A DNA stretch of 64,000 nt from Lytechinus variegatus (Eukaryota > Echinodermata > Echinoidea > Temnopleuroida > Toxopneustidae), in the NCBI RefSeq assembly GCF_018143015.1, contig NC_054743.1, positions 63,455,244-63,519,243 of the forward strand, in the 5' to 3' direction. The position numbers and the translations under genes were made by a program. Below the pieces are notes generated by a model, which had not been told where the DNA came from, did no database searches, and saw only the letters and a program-made list of their open reading frames with translations. This document shows, one piece after another, positions 37,001 to 49,000 of this stretch. Each line of letters opens with the position of its first letter. The first letter of the stretch is position 1.

Positions 37001-40000
37001 TAGGGTTGGACCTGATCTGACGATCATCGATTCCGAACCAGGTCTCAAGCGGAGGGATAAAAGCAGAGAGAGATGAGGAAATTCCTCATATCCCTGCGCT
37101 ACATTTTCATGATTTTGGAGAGTAAAAATACATGCCATACACGGAGGAGTCTACCCCAGGGAGCTCCAGCCCGCGAAGCGTGAAGTGGGCCAAGCCCAGG
37201 ACTTGTCCGTGTAATATGAGTTGGACATATATGCTCTCCAAAATGGGGTAGAATGGGGTCGCAATGGCACTCAAAATAAAAGGGGAAAATATAAATTATG
37301 CACTTACCTCAATTATATGGATGAAGGTCAATCGTGAGACACTCAATCCTGACATCTGGGCACAAACTGGACCCCGGCCCTCAAAAATAGGAAAAGTTAG
37401 ACCTCAGTCAAATTCGTTCTCGGTATCGATCAGCCATTTTGTTTTTAATATTGACAGGAGAACGAATAAGAAAGAACTTTTCCTTTTTTTGAGGGTCTAG
37501 TTTGCGCCTCGATGTCAGGATTCTGTGTCTCACGATATACCTCTATCCATTTAATCGAGGTAAGTTCATAATTAACTCCGTGTCCATCCTCCAGTTATCT
37601 TTAAAATTGGTGACTTTGGGCCAGTATCTTTTTCCTCACACACATTATTCACGGCCGACTTCAAAACATAGCATGCCATCGGCGCGGGAGTGAAATACCG
37701 ATGAAGAGTAAGAAATTAAGCTTTTTATCTTTCTCATTATATTTTCTTTTTTCTTTAATTTTTACAATAAACCACTTTTTGATCCCACCTTTGTCACTTG
37801 GAATATCATACCCTTTTCATAAACCTATCCTCTAATTAGCCGCCTAAGAATAATGCGGATAATTCAGTAAAAATTGCGTTCACAAACTCCGAAAATAAGC
37901 CGCATTATTTTTACGAGCGCCCGTCCTGAAAAAGGCGGATAATCGTCATGACAACTGGACACGCCCCCTCCGATGCGGTTGTGTTAGAAAAGGGTGACCT
38001 TGTGACCGCACCATGGCAATTATCCGCATTATTTGGAAATGCGTTCATAAACTCAAAATCTTGTCCCGATGCTGCTATTATGCAGATAATAGAAGCATCA
38101 AAATAATGCGGATAACTCTGGTCCTCCTCCAATTTTACGACTAAATTATGCTGCTATTAGCCGCATAATTGGGTTTATGAAAGGGGTATTGTCGCAATGT
38201 GACTGTAAGTCTATTTAGTGTTAACCCCTAGTAACCATTCAGCTTGTATATAATAAAAGGAATTTGGGTGGTTGACTCATGTCATAGCCCCAAAGTCAAT
38301 CGACTGTATCTTTAAGTAAGTGATCAAACCCGCTGGGGTGTAAGGATTAGAATTTTACTTTGACTTCTTGACAATCTTAGGTCATGAGCATTGGGTCATT
38401 TAACTTGATATATTTAGTTAAGTTCAATGGGGCTCTAAAATTCTATAGATGTTTGTTTTTATGTATGAGAGGAAAAGACTGTTGAGAATGTTTGAGATGG
38501 GAGTTTTGAATAGGTGAAATTAAAGCTTGGATAGTTAAGTAGTTTTAATTGGATATGTTCAGCGTGGAAGAGTAAAGCAGAGGAATATTGAGAATGTTAA
38601 TGACTTTGTCTTTGTGAGAGTCATGATTGAGTGGTGTTTGAGTAAAAGCAAATCAGAAATCGTTTGATTCTCGGGAGAGGAAGACCCTTCCACATTTGGT
38701 CTTAACTCGGAGTGTGAGGGTGTGGTTCTCGTAGGCCATTACTTTGGGTGTATGTTGCAGGCTGTGTAGTGCAGGCACAGCGGAGTCTTAATCCCCATCA
38801 TTGGCAGGCTGGATCCAGGCAGCACAGGCCAGGTAAAGCCACCACATCTGCCCTCATCTCACCAGGCACGACTGTTCCAAAGAACTGGACGAGCTGGGCT
38901 CGTACTTCATCCTTGAACTCAGAGTTCGTGACTTGTGATTCATCGTAGCAATCTTGTGGCTCTCAGCCCCATCATTTCGTCCGCGAATCTGGACTGGCTT
39001 TCCGTTGAGAGTTCGCTCGCTTTACTTCGCGTCGTCGAAGCCACCGCAGCTCGCTCTTAGACGACTATATTCATCGGACCAACGATAGTCATTGACGATG
39101 TCGAAGGGGTCCTTATTCTGAACTATATAAATTATAACCAGATTAGATATACTACGGTCCAGTGTAGGTATTCATCCAAGTATAAACCCTCTTTCGTTGA
39201 AACTTAATTGGTGGAATTAATAACCAAAAATATTGTCACGTTTGGATGCCAAATTATTAGGCCTTGATTAAATATAAATAAATCACTCTCATTAGATACA
39301 TATTGCAACATATTCAGTATAGGTTAATTCATGCTGATGCTAACTGCTAAATACAGTTTGATGTTATGACTATGTTGATATGCATGTGATTCATGATTTA
39401 ATTCTGATTGTTCAATTTCTTTAACTATATGTACATTTATAGAGCTGGTCGCTCTGAATTAAATTTATGTTACATATAGATATTGAATGATTGTGTGATT
39501 ATTGCAAGTGGTAACTACTTTCGTTTCAAACAGAACCAAATCTATTACCAGACTGGGAATTTCAGTCCCAAGATCTGACATTTTGGCGACCACGAAGGGA
39601 CTCTCTTGTCCATTTGATAGGTTAGGTTAATAATGAAATGATTGTTATCATTGATTGTAATTATACTTGTATGTAGATCTGATAATGATATTTTGATCTC
39701 TTTTCCATTTGGTTGTTTTTACAAAGTTGTTGTAGGTCCAAGGTTGTAGAAGACAGTGGTGCATGTGGAGGTCAGGGCAAGGAGGCTTTACTGCGTGTAC
39801 GCCTGTACGTGCCAGTGCTGTGTGCATCAGGACTACATTGCGCTGCGTAAACTGTCTGCATATGGTAAGTTTGTAACTAAACCTGTGGAGTGGCCTACAG
39901 TATGGAGAGAGACAAGTTCATTGCACAAGGAGAGAAGTTTGGTTTAGAGGGTGATAAATTGAGAGCATATGTTGATGGATGTGTGCGAGAAGCTAGAGAT

Positions 40001-43000
40001 GAAAGAGCAGCAGCAAGGAATGCTGAGATTGAAGCTAGGAATGCCGAGATTGAAGCTAGGAAGGCAGAATCTTATATAATAGCTCAACAGGATGAAGCTA
40101 GGAAAAAAGAATCAGAGTTATTAGATAAACGGATTAAACTTGAAGAGTTAAGGAAAAATAATGGGACAGAAAATGTTTCACGTGCAGGGCATTCACATAA
40201 GCCTAGTATTCCGCCCCTCCCCTCCCTAGCTGATCAATTCAATGAAGCCCATGCAGATATTAGAATAAGGAGAATGAATAAAGCCCATCAGTCCAGTTCT
40301 AAAAATGTAAATCCTAATGTGAATAAGAGTAATAACAATGCAATTAGTCACACTAAGTCTGAAAAACCAGGTAAGTCCAAATTTGATGACAAGAAGTGTT
40401 TCAATTGTAATAAATTTGGACATATCTCTTTTAATTGTCCAAACAAGAAAGGTCGTCGAGAGATGGGAGCCAGTGTTGTCGCAGGCAGGTCAGCAGAAGA
40501 CACATCAGCTGGAGATGATGCTGCAGCAGGACCTACCGACACTAGAGAGATGGCCGGACACTTCAACCACAAGAGTTTGAGTCTAATCGTGCAGGAGAAT
40601 CTCACTGAAGATGGAAGCGGAGTGAAGTTGGCATCTGGTGACACTCTACCGGTACTATCGGCAGTGGCGAGTGGATCAGAAGTGGAGATGCCAGTCGTCG
40701 ATGGATTGGTGAATGGGAAGCCCGTGGATGTTCTTCGCGACAGTGGTTGCACAACAGTCATCGTCCGATATGAGTTGGTGCGTGAAGAGCAGTTCTTTGG
40801 AGATAGGCTGACGTGTTTGCTCGTCGACCGGACGCTGAGAAACTTCCGACGTGCCAAAATCGACATAGATACTCCATACTTCAAGGGTAAGGTAGAAGCT
40901 CTATGTGTACCAACCCCTGTTTATGATCTTGTATTAGGTAATATTCCTGGAGCGAGGCAACCAGCTGATCCAGACGGAGACTGGACGCCAGGAGATCATC
41001 AAGGCAGTGCAGTGGAGACAAGAGGGCAGAAGCGGCAGGCGGGACGGACAAGGCCTCCTCTTCCTGTACCCAAGCCACTAGAAGACATTGTGTCAGTGGA
41101 TAATCTCATCCAGGCCCAGAAGGAAGACAGCTCGTTGGATGCCTCTAGGAAAGCCGCTGAGAAAGGAGAAAAGAAGATAAGGGTGGAAATTCATCTTGCT
41201 TTTTCTTTAAGAAGGATGTACTCTATAGGGAATACATGGATGCAACCCCAGGGTCAGATGTTCTGTTACAAGTTGTCGTGCCCACCAAGTTCAGAAATCA
41301 AGTCTTAAAACTGGCTCATGAGTCGATTCTAGGTGGCCATCTAGGGAATAAGAAGACCTGTGAAAAGATCTTGATGCATTTCTTCTGGCCAGGTATGCAT
41401 GCAGATGTAGTCCGGTATTGTCGGTCATGTGGGCCATGTCAACGTACTTCGCCGAAGGGAAAGGTCACGAAGGTACCTCTGGGATCAACCCCTCTCATCG
41501 ATGAACCTTTCAGACGTGTGGCGATGGACTTGGTTGGACCGATAGAGCCGGCTAGTAGTAAAGGTAACCGATTCATACTAACTGTTGTAGATTATGCTAC
41601 TCGTTACCCAGAAGCAGTAGCGCTTCGCCGTATTGACGCACAGACGGTTGCGGAGGCACTGATGGACATCTACTCCAGGGTAGGGATACCACGAGAGGTG
41701 TTGACAGACCGTGGCAGCCAATTCACATCAGAGCTGATGAAGGAAGTGAGTCGTCTACTCTCCATCCGGCAGATGACTACTACACCCTATCATCCTGCTT
41801 GCAATGGGCTAGTTGAACGCTTCAATGGTACCTTGAAGTCCATGCTCCGCAAAATGTGTGAAGAAAGACCCAAGGATTGGGAAAGGTATCTTAACCCCCT
41901 CTTGTTTGCTTACAGAGATTCAGTGCAGGAGAGCACAGGCTTCTCACCCTTTGAACTCCTGTATGGGAGAGCAGTTCGAGGCCCTCTTGCTATTCTTCAA
42001 GAGCTCTGGACGGGTGAGGTTGACGAGCCAGATACCAAGACTACTACTTACCAATACGTACTGGATCTGAAGGAGAGGCTGGAGTCGACGTGTCAACTTG
42101 CCCAGCAGAATCTCAGCAAATCAGCAGAGACATACAGAAGACAGTACAACAAGAAAGCCAAGGAGCGAAAATTTGAAGTCGACGACGAAGTTCTTCTTCT
42201 ACTTCCAAGCGACAACAACAAGTTGTTGATGCACTGGAAAGGACCTTTCAAGGTGGTGCAGAAGGTAGGACCTCTCGACTACAAAATCGATTTGGACGGG
42301 AAGACGAAGACATTTCACGCAAACCTTCTGAAGAAATATTACAGGAGAGAAGAGGTAAGTGCGGGAGTGTTTGATGTTGTTTGTGTCTCTGTAGTGGACG
42401 AGGACGTATCCCAGGATTGTGAAGGAGAGAGTGAAGATGTGGACCCTTCGGTAAGAAAAGACATTCTTCATCTCCCTAATCTTAACCCTACAGAATCACT
42501 CAACGATGTGCAAATCAGTCCACAACTGGATGATGACCAGCAAGAGAAAGTCAACTCTCTTTTACATGAGTATGAAGAAGTCTTGACAGATATGCCGGGA
42601 TCGACAAACCTAGGTAAGCACGACATTAAACTTGTCACTAAGGAGCCCATTAAGAGTAAGCCGTATCCATTGCCACATGCTCTGGGAGGTAAGGTGAACG
42701 AAGAGGTTCAAAAGATGATGGATTTAGGGATAGTGGAACCGTCCAATTCCCCTTACGCATCCCCTGTTGTTATGGTAAAAAAGAAAGATGGGTCTATTAG
42801 GTTTTGTTGTGATTATCGCAAATTAAACCAAGTCACCATAACTGATGCAGAACCAATTCCCGATCAGGAAGAAATATTTGCTAAATTGTCTAGGGCCAAG
42901 TATTTCACTAAAATTGATTTAACCAAAGGTTATTGGCAGGTACCCCTAACAGAAGAAGCCAAGGAGTTGACGGCATTTGTGACACCAGAAGGTTTGTACC

Positions 43001-46000
43001 AATTTCGAAGCATGCCTTTTGGGCTAGTTAACGCTCCAGCAAGTTTTAGTCGGATTATGAGAGATCTACTCCGTGGATTGAAGTATGTAGACAACTTCAT
43101 TGATGATATTTTGATTCACACGGTAAGTTTTGAGGAACATTTGGATACCCTCCGGGAGGTATTCGAGAGACTGAAGAAGGCCAACTTGACGGCCAGACCA
43201 ACGAAGTGTACAATCGGATGTGTAAGTATCGAATTTCTTGGTCATCGAGTAGGTCAAGGAGAGCTTCGGCCAGTGCAAGACAAAGTCGAAGCAGTGCAAG
43301 AAGGTCAAAGACCGAAGACCAAAAAGCAACTTCGATCCTTTCTAGGTCTTGTAGGTTATTACAGGCGATTCATTCCGAATTTTGCAGCCATAGCAGTACC
43401 CTTGACTGATCGAACGAAGAAGGGGGAACCACTTCTCGTGAAATGGGGAGATGCAGAAGAGGCAGCCTTCAATACCTTGAAGACGAAGCTCGCTAGCGAA
43501 CCCATCCTCCATCTTCCAGACCTAGATCACCCTTTCATCTTGAGGACCGATGCTTAAGATAATGGCCTCGGGGCAATCTTGCTTCAGGAAACAGAAGGTA
43601 AGAAGTTTCCGATCGCCTATGCCAGCAAGAAGCTACTTCCAAGAGAGCAAGGCTACTCAGTCATGGAACGTGAGTGCTTAGCGGTTGTATGGGGAGTTCT
43701 GAAGTTTGAACCGTATCTCTATGGCAAGCACTTCCACCTAGAAACGGATCACCAACCTCTGAAATGTATTGCCAAGTTAGAGGTGGCAAACGCAAGGATC
43801 CTGAGATGGGCTCTGCTACTACAGCCGTTCAGATTCACCATCACAGCGATCAAAAGTGTAGAGAACGTCGGTGCAGACTACCTAAGTAGGATACCGGATA
43901 ATGATTCTACATGAAGCAGAAACCAGAATGAGTGTTTTTGGTTTTCTTGTAAATACATTTATATTTGTATATATATATTAATTGTTTGATTTTCCTTCCA
44001 GGTTCGGAGAAACTCACTCCAAAAATTATAGAAATTTCTTGAAGGAAGGGGAGATATGTCACAATGTGACTGTAAGTCTATTTAGTGTTAAGGGTCATTC
44101 CATGCCAATTCACCCAATGAATGTGCAATTTTGCACCCGACCGTCTCAGAATTCGTTGTAATTTGGTATACATAAAATTCACCATGGCTCAAGCACAAAA
44201 CAAAAAAAATTATTCATGAGCATAAAGGTTTAATCTTTTATTTGTGAACTGATTAAGCTTAATTTCTTTTCATGTGCTTGCATACTGTAACTTAAGATTG
44301 GAAGAAATCATGTAACTGGTAAACACTTTACTAACATGAATATCAGTGTGTGGGACTAGAGTGAAATTTCATGGTATCTTTGGAAGTTTTTAAAGGTGAA
44401 GAAATAAAATATCATCATTGCTTTTAACATATTTTGTCAATATCACACCAATAATTAACATATACGAAAATCAAGTTAAAAAATCATTTGTCCGGGGGTC
44501 AAACTCAAGGTCAAAGTTAAGGTCAAAGGTCATGACCTTATAAATTGCTCGAATACATTATTCGATGCATGTTTTGGATTCCTCTTTGAATTTCCTATCA
44601 AATGGTACCAGTTTCATGAAAATTGGTCAACACGTAACAACGCAGTGGCCATTGAAAGTTGAAGGTCACGCCCATTTTTGTCAAAACAAGGAGAAAAGGG
44701 CGGGCCGTAGCGCGAGAACCGACGGACCTATTGGACTAATTTTTTTTGTTTTGTGCTTGAGCCATGGTGAATTTTATGTATACCAAATTACAACGAATTC
44801 TGAGACGGTCGGGTGCAACCACTGGGTGAATCCAGATGGAATGACCCTTAACCCCTAGTAACCATTCAGCTTGTATATAATAAAAGGAATTTGGGTGGTT
44901 GACTCATGTCATAGCCCCAAAGTCAATCGACTGTATCTTTAAGTAAGTGATCAAACCCGCTGGGGTGTAAGGATTAGAATTTTACCTTGACTTCTTGACA
45001 ATCTTAGGTCATGAGCATTGGGTCATTTAACTTGATATATTTAGTTAAGTTCAATGGGGCTCTAAAATTCTATAGATGTTTGTTTTTATGTATGAGAGGA
45101 AAAGACTGTTGAGAATGTTTGAGATGGGAGTTTTGAATAGGTGAAATTAAAGATTGGATAGTTCAGTAGTTTTAATTGGATATGTTCAGCGTGGAAGAGT
45201 AAAGCAGAGGAATATTGAGAATGTTAATGACTTTGTCTTTGTGAGAGTCATGATGGAGTGGTGTTTGAGTAAAAGCAAATCAGAAATCGTTTGATTCTCG
45301 GGAGAGGAAGACCCTTCCACATTTGGTCTTAACTCGGAGTGTGAGGGTGTGGTTCTCGTAGGCCATTACTTTGGGTGTATGTTGCAGGCTGTGTAGTGCA
45401 GGCACAGCGGAGTCTTAATCCCCATCGTTGGCAGGCTGGATCCAGGCAGCACAGGCCAGGTAAAGCCACCACATCTGCCCTCATCTCACCAGGCACGACT
45501 GTTCCAAAGAACTGGACGAGCTGGGCTCGTACTTCATCCTTGAACTCAGAGTTCGTGACTTGTGATTCATCGTAGCAATCTTGTGGCTCTCAGCCCCATC
45601 ATTTTGTCCGCGAATCTGGACTGGCTTTCCGTTGAGAGTTCGCTCACTTTACTTCGCGTCGTCAAAGCCACCGCAGCTCGCTCTTAGACGACTATATTCA
45701 TCGGACCAACGATAGTCATTGACGATGTCGAAGGGGTCCTTATTCTGAACTATATAAATTATAACCAGATTAGATATACTACGGTCCAGTGTAGGTATTC
45801 ATCCAAGTATAAACCCTCTTTTGTTGAAACTTAATTGGTGGAATTAATAACCAAAAATATTGTCACGTTTGGATGCCAAATTATTAGGCCTTGATTAAAT
45901 ATAAATAAATCACTCTCATTAGATACATATTGCAACATATTCAGTATAGGTTAATTCATGCTGATGCTAATTGCTAAATACAGTTTGATGTTATGACTAT

Positions 46001-49000
46001 GTTGATATGCATGTGATTCATGATTTAATTCTGATTGTTCAATTTCTTTAACTATATGTACATTTATAGAGCTGGTCGCTCTGAATTAAATTTATGTTAC
46101 ATATAGATATTGAATGATTGTGTGATTATTGCAAGTGGTAACTACTTTCGTTTCAAACAGAACCAAATCTATTACCAGACTGGGAATTTCAGTCCCAAGA
46201 TCTGACAGGTATCAGATCTAGTTTACCGTCCCAAAGTTCGGGTAGGTGCAGCGTGGTGTAGGTAGCGGTAGTGAAGCTTGAAGTGGAGTGGAGCCTGCAC
46301 CACTTGTTCACTGCAACCGTCCTGCCTGTGGGGAATCTACAGGTAGGACTATGGTATGCCAATGCTGTACATAGCACACACATTTAAAAATCATTAAAAT
46401 ATCACTTTTGTGACCAAAATTACTGATTTCCATACAGTTGCAATTTATTTTTCATTAGTAAGTTGGGAATAATTTTTGTATTCATCAGAGCGCTCAAAAA
46501 CTTGAATTTTGGGCATATTTTTGTGTACGCCCTCTATCGGTGGAAAGTAATATGGCAAGAAAATTGTCATTTTTCAATCTCTATATTCAATTAAGAAAAA
46601 AATGATTTTAAGAATTAAATTTACATAAGAGCCAAGTATATGATGAATAATGTAATGAAAACTGACAGTGTAAGAAAATCAAGCATTTGTCCCATATAAA
46701 AAGAGAAATTAACCCAAACATTACATTGCCACCAATATTTTGCCACACATGCAGATGTAACTGAGAACAAGGTTATATCTACTCATTCAATGAACAAGGT
46801 TATGATATAACCTTGTTCTCAGTTACATCTCCATGTGTGGCAAAAATAAGGGTGGCAATTTTGGCTTCTTTTCTCTTTTTCTATGGGACAAATGCTTAAG
46901 TTTTTTACACTATCAGTTTCCAATACAGCAGTTGATCATATAACTTGGCTCTTATGTAAATTTGATTCTTTAAATTACCCTTTTCTTAATTAAAAATAGC
47001 GATTGAAAAATGAAAATTTTCTTGCCATAATTACTTTCCACCAATAGAGGCAGGGTGACCAGATTTCACAAAATGAAATACGGGACAATTGACAAACAAA
47101 GATCAACAAAGAAGCCCACACACAGTGTTAGACTTGTGAAAAAATATAAGGAATTTGAAGGATGGGTGAACAAAAGAATGAAAGAGAGAAAGAAAAGAGA
47201 TGAATTGAGAAGGAAAGAAAATGAAGGAAAAGGGAGAAAAATAACAGAAAGTTAGAATAAAAGAAGGATGAAAGATGAATAAATGTGTGAAAGACAAAAT
47301 AAAGGAAAGAATTAAAGGGAAAAAGGTAAGAAAAAAAGGAGGAAGAAAGAAAATGTTTCCTTCATTCTTTGAAAGAAGAAAAAAGGAAGGAAGAAAGAAA
47401 GAGAGGGAGGGATGAAAGAATGAAGGGAGAAGAGAACGAACAAAGAGAAAACAGTGGAAGGAGAGAAAGAACAAAGAGAAACAGGAGAGGAAGACAAAAG
47501 GAAGCCAAGGTAATTTTAAGGAAAGAAAGAATGAAGGAAATAAAAAAGGAAATTTGATAAAAAAGGAAAGTAAAAGAAAGAAGTCGAGAAAGAAAAATGA
47601 ACAGAGAGGGAGAAAAAAATATTCAGGAATATTCATTTTAATCAATGAAAATTAATTCCTGGATTTGGGATACAGTGAAACAAACAAAAATCTGCAGTAA
47701 CAAAATAAGCTAATTGAATTTAAGATACAGATTAGACCTATAGCTTACGAATCCATCACAATAAATGAAGATAAGTTCATCAAACTATCAAAGTAAAGAT
47801 GATGGAAAGTCCATGCGAATAGGCGCATTTCAAATGGTAGGGTAGGCCCCCTTCGGCTCCTATGTCATGTTAAAAGAATTGAAATGTTGAACATATATAT
47901 TTTGTATATTATTAAATCTTATACTAGTAAACTTCCATAATTTAAGTGATCAACTTTAAATATGACCAACGTTCATGATCGTTAATATCTGTTAATAGTA
48001 TTTTTTCCATTGCGGATTGCACAACTTTTTCTATGTTTTAATTATTATTGCAAAGCACGACTTTATTCACTTGAACTTGTTTGCAGCAATGTTCATGTTC
48101 CTTGTCTTCGGTTACTTATCATGCAACTGAGGTATGTTTATACTCTAAACACTCACATCTTGCGTTATATCTGACAAATAAAATAAATAAATTTGATTTT
48201 TCACACACAGCCTCTCATGTTTTCCTTTTTAGTCTCATACAATCAGACACTGTTGATTTTGTTTACTCCATTCAAACCCTATTTTTACCTCAACAAATAA
48301 CATTGTTTTTACTTGCATGCTGTAAAGCAATGTTTTATCGGATAATGTACATACACTTGCACACTGCACCAGTACGACAATATCAATGAAAGGTGTCTCT
48401 AAAAGGACACTGTGTTATGAAAATTTCAATTTTATTCAGTTAATATGTTTGTGAATTTTCAAAGTTTTTTTTTCTATTTACCTCATAGTAAGCTCCATAC
48501 ATCAATTCTACAAACAGTAATAAATAAAACATCATTTGATCTCCTTTTAATGAAATAAATGATTTTATCTATGAAAAGTCGTAATTAAAAGGTACCGTAT
48601 GGTATTCTAAATAGGCAGTGTATACAGCCACACGCGTGTGTCTTTACCATCCAGCCACACGCGTGTGGTTATATCCAGAACACCTATCTGTGGATACCGC
48701 CACACGCCGCCAGTAATAACAGTAAAACACGTATGTAGGTCTGACCGTCTATATCACGATCAAAATAACCTCATTTCTTCATTAAATTCTTACATTCTAA
48801 ACCCCTTTGATATCCTTAGATCGTTTCAATTTCATTCTCACCGTCTTCTCTCCTTGCTTTTCTTGTCTTGTTACAAACGGTCGTCTGTTTAACAGCAAAT
48901 TCTCTTTTTCTACTTGTGTCGATTCTGGCTTCCTTCGCGGTGGCAGACCCATGCAGTACAGCGTTAGCGCAGCGCAGTAGTAGACATACACAGTTTGGGT

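Larger units (their letters stand above)
38190..46207 (+). mobile_element. Gmr1-like Ty3/gypsy LTR retrotransposon, near complete
   Basis: Two LTRs (38190-39580; 44057-46207 with a nested insertion), a 5-bp target duplication GGTAT, a primer site after the 5' LTR and a polypurine tract before the 3' LTR. Gene order is gag, protease, integrase, reverse transcriptase, RNase H, the order of Ty1/copia but with gypsy-type domains. This is the known Gmr1 arrangement described in deuterostomes. It carries a frame break near 41190 and a stop at 43555, so it is not autonomous. The LTRs are 1,391 bp each without the nested element and differ at about 11 sites by eye, so the insertion is fairly young. 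It sits in MRPS9 intron 1, opposite in strand to the gene. Confidence 0.9.

Noticed and set aside
37402..37440. CAAAATGGCTG start context on the minus strand as a candidate MRPS9 exon 1
   Set aside because: The frame reads nine codons then a stop with no donor, and it lies in the hairpin loop; the exon at 49752-49663 fits phase, length and presequence character.
47103..47645. 180-codon minus-strand Phe/Leu/Ser frame
   Set aside because: Produced by the purine-rich low-complexity tract; no domain or conserved motif.
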